The notes: generated from the letters alone by a model not told the origin. A stretch of 64,000 nt of DNA from UBA5239 sp040391785 (GCA_040391785.1 JBEBXH010000001.1:121650-185649); one strand, 5' to 3'; counted from the first letter of the stretch, positions 1-9,261 are shown. Made by a program: numbers and translations.

Positions 1-1
1 C

Positions 2-337
2 ATCATCGTTTACATGCGCCAGGAAGGGCGCGGCATCGGCATTTATAACAAGATCAAGGCGTACAAGCTGCAGGATGAGGGGCACGACACCGTCGAGGCC
101 AACGAAAAGCTCGGCTTTGCCGCCGACCTGCGCGAATACGGCATCGGGGTCCAGATCATCCTCGAGCTCGGCGTGAAGTCGATCCGGCTGATGACCAACA
201 ACCCCTGCAAGATCATCGGCCTGAAGGGCTATGGGCTGGAAATCACCGAGCGCGTGCCGCTGCTGGTCGACAATTTGCCGGAAGAGGCCAAACATTATAT
301 GAACACCAAAAAAGAAAAGATGGGTCATCTGATTTAA
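2..337 (+). CDS. ribA: GTP cyclohydrolase II, C-terminal part (cut by window start)
   Basis: The C-terminal ~111 residues of the riboflavin enzyme that opens the GTP ring, releasing formate and pyrophosphate to give the 2,5-diaminopyrimidine precursor. The reading frame is open from base 2, and the first ATG at 14 is internal. Visible family motifs are RQEGRGIG with the catalytic arginine, the LQDEGHDTVEAN segment, DLREYGIG, TNNP and GLEITERVPL, all in the usual order. The zinc-binding cysteines lie upstream of the window. The protein could equally be the C-terminal half of a RibBA fusion, which cannot be decided here. It ends convergently with the AraC gene, the two stops overlapping by 4 bp. 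Confidence 0.95.
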   Translation: MIVYMRQEGRGIGIYNKIKAYKLQDEGHDTVEANEKLGFAADLREYGIGVQIILELGVKSIRLMTNNPCKIIGLKGYGLEITERVPLLVDNLPEEAKHYMNTKKEKMGHLI

Positions 338-1185
338 CGCAGTAAACGGTACCGGGCGGGAGTCACGCTGAAGCGCGCCTTGAAGTTGCGGATGAAAAAC
401 GAGGTGCTCTGGAAGCCGCAGGCATAGGCGATTTCGGCCACGCTTAAATTGCTTTCGCTCAGGAGCTGCCCGGCCTTGCGCATGCGGAGATTCAGCTGAA
501 ACTCCAGCATCGACTGTGTCGAGTAGCGCTGAAAAAGTTTGGTGAAATACGACTCGCTCAACCCCAGCTCCCTGCTGACCTGCGCCCGGGTCAGCGGCTG
601 GTCGTAGTGTTCCTCAATATACCGGACCACCCGCAGGAACGAGTAGTAGGATTTATCCTGCGGCGCCCCCTTCGACATGGCCAGGTCGGCGCGAACCAGC
701 CGGAGCAGCAGCCAGTAGCTCTGCAGCCGGATATCCGCATCGACCGGGGCCTCGCCCAGGTGAACGCAGGAATTGAACGCGTGAACGGTGGATATGTGCA
801 GCGTGTCCTCCAGGTGGTATTCGACCAGCGGCGGCCAGAGATTCCAGACCTCTGCATTGAAATCATGATACACCAGCCGCAGGAAATTCTCCCGCAGCAC
901 CAGCGACAGAAATTCGTAGGAGAAGCGCAGTGTAGCCTTGGCATAAGCGAATGCCGGCAGGATCATGGCGCACCCTTTCCCGGCGGTTTCCGTGCGTACT
1001 TCTTCGTTCAAAATCATCTCCGCCTCATAAGCTCCCCCCAATATGATATTGAGCCGCGGCCACGGCAGCGAGGAATCGCTCTGGCGGTTGGCGCTCTGCA
1101 GGCGCTTGAGGTACAAAATACGCGGATTTTTCATGGAAATCAGCTTATCCAGCTTATCCAGAAGTATCTGTTTTTTCGAGTCCAT
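334..1185 (-). CDS. AraC family transcriptional regulator
   Basis: 283 residues. The C-terminal ~100 residues (about 186-283) form the double helix-turn-helix of AraC/XylS proteins: VVRYIEEHYDQPLT, then LSESYFTKLFQRY, then the second HTH SVAEIAYACGFQSTSFF and the closing FSVTPARYR. The N-terminal ~180 residues are probably the cupin-like effector domain but are too divergent to name the ligand. It is divergent from the sialidase gene at 1381 across a 195-bp AT-rich gap, so that gene is a plausible target. No clear operator was recognised. Confidence 0.9.
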   Translation of the reverse strand: MDSKKQILLDKLDKLISMKNPRILYLKRLQSANRQSDSSLPWPRLNIILGGAYEAEMILNEEVRTETAGKGCAMILPAFAYAKATLRFSYEFLSLVLRENFLRLVYHDFNAEVWNLWPPLVEYHLEDTLHISTVHAFNSCVHLGEAPVDADIRLQSYWLLLRLVRADLAMSKGAPQDKSYYSFLRVVRYIEEHYDQPLTRAQVSRELGLSESYFTKLFQRYSTQSMLEFQLNLRMRKAGQLLSESNLSVAEIAYACGFQSTSFFIRNFKARFSVTPARYRLLR

Positions 1186-1325
1186 GATATTGTTATTTCC
1201 TGCCTGATGTTATAATCATTGAATGAATCAACCATATTATAAACAGAATGTTAAGAAAATTCAAATAAAAGAATAAAAATATATACAAAGTATCTGATCC
1301 TGCTATTAATGAACATATCGTAGCA

Positions 1326-1354
1326 TTGACAAAACCGCCTGCATCCGTTATAAT
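1326..1354 (+). promoter_or_regulatory. Consensus sigma-70 promoter of the sialidase-like gene
   Basis: TTGACA at 1326-1331 and TATAAT at 1349-1354 are separated by 17 bp, a perfect match to the housekeeping consensus. The predicted start near 1361 leaves a 20-base leader before the ATG at 1381, which has a GAGGTG ribosome site 5 bases upstream. Confidence 0.7.
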
Positions 1355-1380
1355 AATCTGCAACCAAAACGAGGTGACTC

Positions 1381-2439
1381 ATGAATTCGAAGATCGTCAG
1401 AAATATCGCTTCCGGCCCCGGCAATCCCCGGAACTCGGAAGGTTCCTTTATTCAGCTCAACGACGGGCGGCTGATGTTCATTTATTCCCGCTACAACGGC
1501 GACTCCTGGAACGATCACGCAGCGGCCGATATCGCGGCGCTGTATTCGAGCGACGGCGGCGAGACGTGGGGCGGCGAACCGGAAATTCTCGTCCGCAACG
1601 AAGGTAACGGCAATCTGATGAGCGTGTCGCTGCTGCGGTTGCAGGATGGGCGGATCGCACTGTTGTATCTGTGCAAGACGTTTATCGGCGAAGTCTGCGA
1701 CTGCCGCCCGATGATCTGTTTTTCCTGCGACGAGGGGGCCAGTTGGAGCAAGCCGGCGTATTGCATTCACGCGCCGGGCTATTATGTGGTGAACAACGAC
1801 CGGCTGATTCAGCTGAAATCGGGACGCTTGCTCATTGCCGCCGGGTTCCACCGCTGGAATATCGACAATAACTGCAACGTTCACGGGCGCTCTGTGGCCT
1901 GTGTGTTTTATTCGGATGACGGCGGCGCGAACTGGCAGGAAGCGCCGGGCTGGGTCCTGCCGCCGCAGGAGAGCAATACCGGGCTGCAGGAGCCGGGCGT
2001 GATCGAGCTTGCAGACGGGCGGGTCATGGCGTGGTTCCGCACCGATCTGGGATGCCAGTACAAGGCGTTTTCCTGTGACGGCGGTATGAACTGGAGCCAT
2101 GCGATCCCCGCGCCGGAATTCAAGTGCCCGGCCTCGCCGCTGAGCATGAAGCGGATGCCGTCCGGCGAGCTCGCCGCCGTCTGGAACGATCACAACGTCC
2201 GCTGGGGCGTCGTCCCTCATGACGGTTCTTGGTGGCGGACGCCGCTCGTGCTGGCTTTCAGCACCGACGAAGGCGTCACCTGGGAACGGCACATGTTGCT
2301 CGAGGACAGCCCGACGCACGGCTACTGCTATATCGCCATGCATTTCACGGCGGACGCGCTGCTGCTGGGTTACTGCTGTGGCGGCGACGGTACAAGCGTC
2401 CTGCAGGACGCCTGCATTCGCAAAATCACCCTTATTTAA
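1381..2439 (+). CDS. BNR/Asp-box sialidase family protein (exo-sialidase-like), cytoplasmic
   Basis: 352 residues with five Asp-box motifs (S-x-D-x-G-x-T-W type) near residues 56, 115, 178, 231 and 294, the hallmark of a six-bladed sialidase propeller. The N-terminus RNSEGSF followed by LNDGRL is typical of the bacterial BNR-repeat neuraminidase-like subgroup. There is no signal peptide, so the substrate would be a short imported glycan rather than a polymer. A classical FRIP arginine motif is not evident, so sialic-acid specificity is only inferred. The gene has its own promoter, lies opposite an AraC regulator and overlaps the convergent gene by 8 bp. Confidence 0.8.
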   Translation: MNSKIVRNIASGPGNPRNSEGSFIQLNDGRLMFIYSRYNGDSWNDHAAADIAALYSSDGGETWGGEPEILVRNEGNGNLMSVSLLRLQDGRIALLYLCKTFIGEVCDCRPMICFSCDEGASWSKPAYCIHAPGYYVVNNDRLIQLKSGRLLIAAGFHRWNIDNNCNVHGRSVACVFYSDDGGANWQEAPGWVLPPQESNTGLQEPGVIELADGRVMAWFRTDLGCQYKAFSCDGGMNWSHAIPAPEFKCPASPLSMKRMPSGELAAVWNDHNVRWGVVPHDGSWWRTPLVLAFSTDEGVTWERHMLLEDSPTHGYCYIAMHFTADALLLGYCCGGDGTSVLQDACIRKITLI

Positions 2440-3538
2440 CCTGCCAGATGAAGCTTTCCCAGGGGCCGGCATCCTTGATGGCGAGGATGCCGTTTTTCAG
2501 GACGGCTTGAGTGGCGGCGGTTTTGCCCCACGGAACCAGGTCGCCGCTGGGGGGGACGTTCGGCACGGCTTTGATGTTCAGGACCAGGTCGCGGGGCTCG
2601 CGGCTTTCGTTGGTCAGGATGATGAACTTGCCTTTCGGACGCTCCCAGTAGGCGATATTGATTTTGTTGTTGAGGTTGAAGTCATAGCAGTAACCGGTGA
2701 CTTCCCACGGTTTGTCGACGATGTCGGTGAATTCCCGGATTTCGCGGACGACCGGCTTCAGGCTCTCCTCAAAAAATGCTTTGCCCTGCGGGCGGTCCGT
2801 ATGGCAGTGCCAGTAAGAAAAATAGAACAGCCCATGCACGCCGTAAGTCAGCGAACTGAGGCTCATATAGCGCATTTCCGTGAGATTCGGGTAGCGCAGG
2901 GTTTCTTGATGTTCTTTCGGCGCCTGGCTTTTGAAACAGGAGAAATCGCAGGCTTGCAGGACCGGAATGAACGGCGTGCCGGGGAGTTTCATCCGCGCGG
3001 CGGTGGCGATAAAATCATTGACCTGTTCGAGCGGTGCATTCGGGAACTGCTGGCCGCGCACAGGGTAGAGGTCCACCATCCAGCGGTCGGTGAAGCCGCG
3101 GGTATTTTCCCAGTTGGTTCGCCAGTGGATCACCAGCGTGGTCGGGATGCTGGACGCCTGGCGGATCATAGCTACCGCCTGTTGCAGGGCCGGTAATTCA
3201 TTGGTGCTTGGTTCATCCCAGACATACCACATGCCGAGCGCCGGATGGTCCTTCACGGCGTCGATGGTTTTCTGCAGTTCCGACTGCCAGTTTTCTTTTT
3301 TCGACAGGGGTTTGCCGTTGATGTCGAGCATGACTTTCATTTTGTATTTCGCCGCCAAGTCCAGCATTGGGGCCTGTGAAGCCGCGCGGTAGCTCTGGAC
3401 GTAGTTGAATCCGGCGTCGGACAGCGTCTGGAACACGGCGTCGGTTTGCGGGTCGGCAGAGTACATGCCGAGGATGAAATCCTCCGCGTGAAGCGTCAGC
3501 AGGGCGGAGGCGAACAGGAGCAGTAAGATTTTTTTCAT
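2432..3538 (-). CDS. Secreted TIM-barrel putative glycosidase (triad T1, second enzyme)
   Basis: 368 residues from the ATG at 3538, which overlaps the stop of the upstream paralogue as ATGA; an upstream in-frame extension to 3637 lies inside that paralogue and is not used. A lipid-rich signal peptide (MKKILLLLFASALLTLHA) is followed by a compact barrel. It shares with its neighbour the signature GMWYVWDEP near residue 109, whose glutamate is a candidate acid/base, plus the blocks QACDFSCFKSQAP, LRYPNLTEMRYMS and WESFIW at the end. It looks like a clan-A-type glycoside hydrolase, but I cannot assign a family. Last gene of the T1 operon. Confidence 0.75.
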   Translation of the reverse strand: MKKILLLLFASALLTLHAEDFILGMYSADPQTDAVFQTLSDAGFNYVQSYRAASQAPMLDLAAKYKMKVMLDINGKPLSKKENWQSELQKTIDAVKDHPALGMWYVWDEPSTNELPALQQAVAMIRQASSIPTTLVIHWRTNWENTRGFTDRWMVDLYPVRGQQFPNAPLEQVNDFIATAARMKLPGTPFIPVLQACDFSCFKSQAPKEHQETLRYPNLTEMRYMSLSSLTYGVHGLFYFSYWHCHTDRPQGKAFFEESLKPVVREIREFTDIVDKPWEVTGYCYDFNLNNKINIAYWERPKGKFIILTNESREPRDLVLNIKAVPNVPPSGDLVPWGKTAATQAVLKNGILAIKDAGPWESFIWQVK

Positions 3539-4665
3539 TTTTCCAGCTTCCAGATAAATACTTCCCAGGGCTGCGCCTCGGGAATGGTTAATATTGATTT
3601 TTCCAGTGAATAATTGCCGGCGCGGGTGAAGCCCCACGGGGCAAGTTTGCCTGTTTTCGGGAAGTCCTTCAGCGTGCTTAAATCGAGGTTGATTGCCCGG
3701 GTTTCCGGTGAATCATTGGCCAGGACGATATAGCTGCCGGCGGGCCTCGACCAGAAAGCGAGGTTGACGTTCTCCTTGCGTTCCAGAGCCGAATCGCGGG
3801 CGGTCACGTTCCAAGGCGCTTCGATCAGGTCGGTGAAACCCCCGATGTCGCCGATCACCGGCTTGAATGCCGCATCGAAAAATTCCCGCCCTTCCGGTTT
3901 GTCGAGGTGACAGTGATGCAGCGAGAAAAAGATAATTCCGTTGACCCCGTAGCACAGGCTGGAGAAACTCATGAAGCGCATTTCCGTGAGATTCGGGAAC
4001 CGCAGCGTCTCGCGATACTGTTCGGGCGCCTGACTTTTGAAACAGGAGAAATTACAGGACTGCAATACCGAAATAAACGGCGTGCCCGCTTTGCGGTACG
4101 AGGTGGCGGCGTTGCGCATCATCCGGGAGAAATTCTGCTGCAGCGGTGCGTTCGGAAACGGCTGCCCGCGCACCGGGTAATTATCCGCCATCCAGATATC
4201 GGTATAGCCGCGGCTGTCCCAGTAATTGGCGCGCTCGTGGATGACCAGCGAGGTCGGAATCGACGATTTCGCCCGGATCATGGCGACCATTTCCTTCACG
4301 AGCGGCAACTGCTTGGTGTCGGGCTCATCCCAGACATACCACATGCCGAGTGCCGGATGGTCCTTCAACTCGTCGATCGCGGCATTAAGTTTATCCTGCC
4401 AGCCGTCTTCTTTGGTCAGCCATTTGCCGCCGAGGTCGTACATGACTTTCAAGTCGTGTTTCGCCGCCAGGTCCAGTATTTTCGACTTGGGCTCGGCGCG
4501 AAACGAACTGTAGCTGTGGACATAGTTCACCCCGATCTCCTTGAGCATGGCGAACGTCCGGTCGTTCTGCGGTTCGGCGGAGTAAACCCCGATTATGAAC
4601 TTCTCTCCGGCGGCAGCGATATTCGCCAGTGCCAGAAAACACAATAACAGACAATATTTTTTCAT
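3535..4665 (-). CDS. Secreted TIM-barrel putative glycosidase (triad T1, first enzyme)
   Basis: 376 residues, with a signal peptide ending around AAA-GEK. It is a clear paralogue of the next gene: the same GMWYVWDEP (glutamate near residue 114), SVLQSCNFSCFKSQAPE, LRFPNLTEMRFMSFSSL and PWEVFIW blocks. It starts 10 bp after the pseudopilin stop and is followed by the second paralogue with a 4-bp overlap, so the two are probably translated in a fixed ratio. Secretion and glycan hydrolysis are inferred from the signal peptide, barrel-type motifs and operon context. The exact family is unknown. Confidence 0.75.
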   Translation of the reverse strand: MKKYCLLLCFLALANIAAAGEKFIIGVYSAEPQNDRTFAMLKEIGVNYVHSYSSFRAEPKSKILDLAAKHDLKVMYDLGGKWLTKEDGWQDKLNAAIDELKDHPALGMWYVWDEPDTKQLPLVKEMVAMIRAKSSIPTSLVIHERANYWDSRGYTDIWMADNYPVRGQPFPNAPLQQNFSRMMRNAATSYRKAGTPFISVLQSCNFSCFKSQAPEQYRETLRFPNLTEMRFMSFSSLCYGVNGIIFFSLHHCHLDKPEGREFFDAAFKPVIGDIGGFTDLIEAPWNVTARDSALERKENVNLAFWSRPAGSYIVLANDSPETRAINLDLSTLKDFPKTGKLAPWGFTRAGNYSLEKSILTIPEAQPWEVFIWKLEK

Positions 4666-4675
4666 TTCAATTCCT

Positions 4676-5371
4676 TTAATAAGTTACGATTGAACCGTTT
4701 GCCAGTTTATAACCCCTGAAGCGGTATGAGTTGGTATTGTGTCCATACCAGAAATATCTGTTTGCGGGATCGACAAAATCTCCCGGTTTGAGGACGTTCA
4801 CGTGCCCATCCACAAACGCGAATGGCGCGGTATTGTTATGAACCAGAAATGGCAGGCCGTTATATGAGGTGAACGTGTCGACATAGAGCCCTTGGAACAT
4901 GTTGAGGCTGCCGGCAGTTTTATCGGACGCATCGCCGAGAAGAATCATGGCGGAGGGCTCCCGCCTTTTCTTGGTATTCCGGTATATACGCTCCATTGAA
5001 CTCGGGGTAACATCGGAGATCAGTCCATAGGTATTGTATCGCGCGGTTGAACCTAAGGTGCTGACATTCTTGGGGTTTTTCGGGCAGAACATCACGGAAT
5101 CGACCATTTTTTCAAGGTACTTGGCATCGTACATGGCCTTGACCCATGAGTAAGCGATATCATCGACATTGATGTAAGATATCGGCAGGTAACCTTCGTT
5201 GTCATCGTTGTATAACTGCAGTTTCAGGGCAACGTCTTTGATATTCGAGGTACAGATGGAGAGCCTGGCCCGTTCGCGGGCGGAGTTCAGAGCCGGCAGC
5301 AGCATTGCCGCCAGTATGGCGATAATCGCAATTACCACGAGCAGCTCAATAAGTGTGAAATTTCTTTTCAT
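4676..5371 (-). CDS. Pseudopilin with H-X9-DG motif (triad T1)
   Basis: 231 residues. The N-terminus MKRN is followed by the type IV/type II pilin helix starting FTLIELLVV, with Glu at +5, but the residue before the cleavage site is Asn rather than Gly. The C-terminus has a histidine nine residues before VDGHVNV, the processing-associated H-X9-DG motif common in PVC bacteria. It lies 24 bp after the regulator and 10 bp before the first secreted enzyme. A ribosome site (GGAGAA) precedes the ATG. Its likely location is the inner membrane, with a periplasmic globular domain. Confidence 0.93.
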   Translation of the reverse strand: MKRNFTLIELLVVIAIIAILAAMLLPALNSARERARLSICTSNIKDVALKLQLYNDDNEGYLPISYINVDDIAYSWVKAMYDAKYLEKMVDSVMFCPKNPKNVSTLGSTARYNTYGLISDVTPSSMERIYRNTKKRREPSAMILLGDASDKTAGSLNMFQGLYVDTFTSYNGLPFLVHNNTAPFAFVDGHVNVLKPGDFVDPANRYFWYGHNTNSYRFRGYKLANGSIVTY

Positions 5372-5395
5372 TTGCCATTCTCCTTTTTGGTTTTA

Positions 5396-6415
5396 CTAAT
5401 CTTTCATGACTAAATCTGTTTTAAGCAACTGATTCACATTGCCGGAATCTTCAAGGCAATACCGGACTGCCAGATAGGCCATTTCCCGGTACGGCACAAT
5501 AATTTCATGGATATATTTCCGGTACGTGATACCGTCCGGTATCCGGTTGAAGGTCATCACCTCGATATCATCGGGCACTTTGATGCGCCGGTCATCCAGA
5601 GCTGCCATCAGATATGGCATCAGGAACCCCTGCGCGGAGAAAATCGCCGTCACGCCGGAAGACAGCAAGCACTCGAACTGGGAATTATCCTTGTTCAGAT
5701 ACCAGGGCAATACATAGTCTGGTTTTATTTCGAGTCCGGCCTCTTTCATGGCGCGCAGATACCCCTGATGACGTTGGTGGATATCGGTATTGTTCGGATA
5801 ATAAATGAAACCGATTTTCCGGTGCCCGCGCTCAATCAATTTCTCCATCCCCTGCATGGCCGCGGCAAAATGGTCAATACTGAAATAAACGATATTCGGC
5901 TCGTTTTCAATGATCCGGTTGATGATGACCACCTTATTGTTCATTGCCGCCCTCCGGACAAGGTGCAGATGCTCATCTTCCGGCCAGGGCCAGATGAAAC
6001 TGCTTTCCACGGGCACACGGCTGGCCGCATAGGTGCTCAACGGCAGCGCGGTCATTTCAACGCCGAGCTCGTGGCACTCCGCCATGATGCCCATCAGAAA
6101 TTTGTAGATGGAGGTGTTCGGCTCGACAATATCATGCTTTTGCGGCACAATCACGGTGGTTTTCCGGGCCGGCTTGCTGGGCAATTCCACGTAAGTTCCC
6201 CGTCCCTGTTCGCGGCGCAGGACCCCCTCGTTTTCAAGCTCCGACAGCGCCTGGCGGACGGTCGCCTTGGAGACCTTGTACCGCTCCATCAGTTCGCTTT
6301 CGGAGGGAATCAGGGCGCCGACCGCGTATTCGTCCGATTCGATCTTCGAATATATAATATCGCGCAACTGCAAATATTTGGTCAGCCCTTTGCGCTTCTG
6401 CAATCCTATCATCAT
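5396..6415 (-). CDS. GntR-type HTH / LacI-type sensor regulator (triad T1)
   Basis: 339 residues from the ATG at 6415, chosen because AAGGA lies 5 bases upstream; an ATG at 6430 is also in frame. The N-terminal ~75 residues are a winged helix of the GntR type: KYLQLRDIIYSKIESDEY, LIPSESELMERYKVSKATVRQAL, and the wing RREQGRGTYV. The rest resembles a periplasmic-binding-protein effector domain of LacI regulators (IERGHRKIGFIYYP, VTAIFSAQGF, DDIEVMTFNRIP). It is first in the T1 operon and sits just behind a palindrome at the promoter, so it probably represses its own operon and responds to a sugar. Confidence 0.9.
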   Translation of the reverse strand: MMIGLQKRKGLTKYLQLRDIIYSKIESDEYAVGALIPSESELMERYKVSKATVRQALSELENEGVLRREQGRGTYVELPSKPARKTTVIVPQKHDIVEPNTSIYKFLMGIMAECHELGVEMTALPLSTYAASRVPVESSFIWPWPEDEHLHLVRRAAMNNKVVIINRIIENEPNIVYFSIDHFAAAMQGMEKLIERGHRKIGFIYYPNNTDIHQRHQGYLRAMKEAGLEIKPDYVLPWYLNKDNSQFECLLSSGVTAIFSAQGFLMPYLMAALDDRRIKVPDDIEVMTFNRIPDGITYRKYIHEIIVPYREMAYLAVRYCLEDSGNVNQLLKTDLVMKD

Positions 6416-6445
6416 TGATTTCCTTAACATCGATCAATTGTTCAG

Positions 6446-6492
6446 ACGTTCGAACGTTTATAATATTATACGTCCGTTTCGCCGGATGTCAA
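6446..6492 (-). promoter_or_regulatory. T1 promoter and operator
   Basis: On the minus strand TTGACA (6492-6487) and TATAAT (6470-6465) are 16 bp apart. A perfect 12-bp palindrome ACGTTCGAACGT at 6446-6457 falls at the predicted start site, the expected position for a repressor operator. Confidence 0.65.
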
Positions 6493-6598
6493 TACCTTTT
6501 ACTGAAAATTTTTTCGGGAATATCGGGGAGAATTCTCAACCGGTGACTTTTGGCATCTGGCGAGGGCGTCTCAATCATCGAAAATTCAGAAGGGGGGA

Positions 6599-6650
6599 TT
6601 GATTTTTCGGTGAAATGGTGTTATAATATATTATATTGAGATTATAATAT
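6599..6650 (+). promoter_or_regulatory. Promoter and inverted repeat upstream of the IclR gene
   Basis: TTGATT (6599-6604), 17 bp, TATAAT (6622-6627). Directly downstream an inverted repeat ATATTATA (6628-6635) / TATAATAT (6643-6650) with a 7-base centre could be the autoregulatory IclR site. Confidence 0.55.
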
Positions 6651-6667
6651 CACATTGTGAGATTAAG

Positions 6668-7402
6668 ATGAAGTCATTGATGAAAGCATTCGACATCCTG
6701 GAGTATGTGGCGCTGCAGGACGGGAGGCCGGTTACTGCGAGTGAGGTGGCGGGATCGGTGGGGCTGAACCTGGCGACGGCGTCGCGGATCATGGTGGAAA
6801 TGGCCGGGCGGGGTTATCTGGAAAAAGTCTCGCGCAAAAGCGGTTACCGGCCGGGGCCGATGGTGGCCGCCATCGCCAACCGCGACAATATTTACCACCG
6901 CATGGCGCAGGCCGCGTTGAACCCCGTGACCGAACTGGCCGCGCAGATCGGCATGCCGGTGAACCTGGCGGTCATGAACGGTACGCGCCGGATCATGTTG
7001 TTTTATCACAACACGGTGCCGCAGTGGAAACCGTGGAGCAAGCTGACCTTCAGCGATGCCGAAAACACCGCCACCGGGCGGCTGCTGGCCGCGACGCTTT
7101 CCGAACCGGAGGCCGCAGAGTTATTTCCGCAGATGCCGCCGCAGTTCTGGCCGGAAGTCAAGGATTATGCGCGGCTGCATATGGAACTGGCGAAGATCCG
7201 ACAGAGTGGTTTTGTGTCGTTTCGCTCCGAGCCGGACGGAATCCCCGTGATGGGGCATCTGGTGATGGCGAAGGGATACCCGGCGGCGGCGATCGGTTTT
7301 GGCATTCGCGACGAAGCGCGGGCGGGGGAAATCCAACGGTTGTCGGCGGATGCCGCCGCCCGGATTGTACAGAAACTCGAACAGGAAAATAAGATTTACT
7401 GA
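6668..7402 (+). CDS. IclR family transcriptional regulator
   Basis: 244 residues. The N-terminal winged helix (SLMKAFDILEYVALQDGRPVTASEVAGSVGLN, then TASRIMVEM, then GYLEKV) is followed by the IclR effector domain with NLAVMNGTRRIMLF, the NTATGRLLAA segment typical of the ligand pocket, and a C-terminal PAAAIGFGI strand. It is the first gene of an operon with a GH20 hexosaminidase (10-bp gap) and a MurQ/GKRP-like protein. The effector is therefore probably an amino sugar or its phosphate, which is an inference from context. The start is the ATG at 6668, as no better ribosome-site-supported start was seen. Confidence 0.9.
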   Translation: MKSLMKAFDILEYVALQDGRPVTASEVAGSVGLNLATASRIMVEMAGRGYLEKVSRKSGYRPGPMVAAIANRDNIYHRMAQAALNPVTELAAQIGMPVNLAVMNGTRRIMLFYHNTVPQWKPWSKLTFSDAENTATGRLLAATLSEPEAAELFPQMPPQFWPEVKDYARLHMELAKIRQSGFVSFRSEPDGIPVMGHLVMAKGYPAAAIGFGIRDEARAGEIQRLSADAAARIVQKLEQENKIY

Positions 7403-7411
7403 GGTGTGGAA

Positions 7412-9259
7412 ATGTTGATTTGGCATCGGGGGCAAACAGATCGGGCATTGCATGGAATTCTGGAAACACTGGCGGAAGAATATCCGGTGGCCGAGCACGG
7501 AAACGGCGAGGAAATATTATTCCAGAAAGTGCGTGACCCGGAAGCGCTGAAGGTGGAAAAGTCCGGCGGCGGATGGATCATCCACTACGGCAGTACCACT
7601 GCGGCGGCGCGCGGGCTGGGCTACGCGCTGGCCGGGCGCGAGGCGGAAGAAAGACTGGTGTTCAAGACATTCGGGATCCTGCTGGATTGTTCGCGGACGG
7701 GGGTGGTCACGGTGGAGCATTTCAAGCATTGGCTGAGGCGGTTGGCGCTGTTCGGCTACAACATGGCGATGCTGTACACCAAGGATGCGTATCAGCTGCC
7801 GGGCGAGACGTATTTCGGCTACATGCGTGGGGCGTATTCGCAGGAGGAAATCCGCGAGATCGATGCTTACGCGGCGAAACTCGGAATTGAAATGGTGGCG
7901 TCGATTCAGGCGCTCGGCCATCTCGAACCGATTCTGCGCTGGCCCGCTTACCACAAAATCAAGGATACCGACAATGTATTGATGGTCGACGAGCCCGAAT
8001 CTTACAAATTGCTGGAAAAAATGCTGCAATTCTGGAGCGAAGCGTTGGGGACGCGGCGCATTCACCTGGGCATGGACGAAACGCACGACCTCGGGCGCGG
8101 GCGGTTCATGGACCGGAACGGTTTCGAGCGCGGTTTCGATCTGTACAACCGTCATTTGAAGCGGCTTTGTGAGATTTGCGGCAAATTTGATTTGAAGCCG
8201 ATGATCTGGTCGGATATGTATTTCCGGCTCGGCAATCCGAACCAGGATTATTACGACCCTGCGACGGTGATTCCGGACGATGTGAAGGCGGCGATCGCGC
8301 CGGAGGCGGAGTTGTGCTACTGGGATTATTATCACCGGGATCAGGGGTTTTACGAGGACTGGATCCGGCGGCACCGCGACCTTGGCAAGGAACCGGTCAT
8401 GGCATCCGGTATCTGGACGTGGTCGCGCATGTGGTACGATCACGAGCAGACGGTGAGCACAGCCGGGCCGTGTATCGATGCCTGCCGCAAAACCGGGCTC
8501 AAAGAGCTCATTTTCACCATGTGGGGCGACGATGGGGGGTATTGCGAATTCGACTCGGCGTTTGCCGGCATGGCCTGGGCCGCCGATTATGCGTACAATG
8601 CAAAAGGCAGCGAAGAACGGACCGGCACACTGTTCCAAGCGGTGATGGGAACGAGTTATCAACTGCAACTGACCGCTGGTGAGCTTGAAATAAGCGTATT
8701 CAAAGAGGACGGCGGTCCGCATTATGATATCGTGTCGGGCTGGACGCTGTGGGACGATCCGCTGATGGGGATTCTGTGGCACGAAATGCGGCACTATAGC
8801 AAAAATGTCTGGGATGACGCGGTCACAAAACTCAAAGAAGTGCGAGGGAAGATTGAGCCGCATCGCGACGACCGCAAAGCCGGACATATTGATCATGCAT
8901 GGAATATCTGCAACGCACTGATTCATAAACTTGAGTTCCGGCGTGAATTGGTACGGGCGTATCGCGAAAAAGATACCGCAGCATTGATCCGGCTACGGGA
9001 TGAGGAAATCCCGGCGGTGATTGCGGCGGTCGAGGGCTTGATGGAGTCGTTCCGGGTGCAGTGGTTCCGCAGTTACAAATCGTGGGGGCTGGAAGTGATG
9101 CAGATCAAGTTGTCGGGGCTGTGTGAGCGTTACCGCGAGGTGGCGCGGCGGCTGGAAAATCCCGGCGCCCGGATCGAGGAATTGGAACTGGAACCCGAAA
9201 CCCTTGGCGCGCCGGATACGCGTTACCGGATGATCGCCACGGGAGGATGGTTTATCTAA
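7412..9259 (+). CDS. GH20-like beta-N-acetylhexosaminidase, cytoplasmic
   Basis: 615 residues from the ATG at 7412, which has GAGG 7 bases upstream; a GTG at 7406 is in frame but lacks spacing. The signature HLGMDE near residues 218-223 matches the catalytic Asp-Glu pair of GH20, where the acetamido group of the substrate assists catalysis. The upstream barrel features FKTFGILLDCSRTGVV, FGYNMAMLYTKDAY and IQALGHLEPIL also fit. There is no signal peptide, so it would act on imported GlcNAc-containing oligosaccharides or recycled wall fragments. It sits between IclR and the double-SIS protein. The C-terminal ~150 residues are helical and family-specific. Confidence 0.88.
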   Translation: MLIWHRGQTDRALHGILETLAEEYPVAEHGNGEEILFQKVRDPEALKVEKSGGGWIIHYGSTTAAARGLGYALAGREAEERLVFKTFGILLDCSRTGVVTVEHFKHWLRRLALFGYNMAMLYTKDAYQLPGETYFGYMRGAYSQEEIREIDAYAAKLGIEMVASIQALGHLEPILRWPAYHKIKDTDNVLMVDEPESYKLLEKMLQFWSEALGTRRIHLGMDETHDLGRGRFMDRNGFERGFDLYNRHLKRLCEICGKFDLKPMIWSDMYFRLGNPNQDYYDPATVIPDDVKAAIAPEAELCYWDYYHRDQGFYEDWIRRHRDLGKEPVMASGIWTWSRMWYDHEQTVSTAGPCIDACRKTGLKELIFTMWGDDGGYCEFDSAFAGMAWAADYAYNAKGSEERTGTLFQAVMGTSYQLQLTAGELEISVFKEDGGPHYDIVSGWTLWDDPLMGILWHEMRHYSKNVWDDAVTKLKEVRGKIEPHRDDRKAGHIDHAWNICNALIHKLEFRRELVRAYREKDTAALIRLRDEEIPAVIAAVEGLMESFRVQWFRSYKSWGLEVMQIKLSGLCERYREVARRLENPGARIEELELEPETLGAPDTRYRMIATGGWFI

Positions 9260-9261
9260 AT

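Noticed and set aside
7517..8926. 469-codon open frame on the minus strand
   Set aside because: Antisense of the GH20-like gene; no protein-like pattern.
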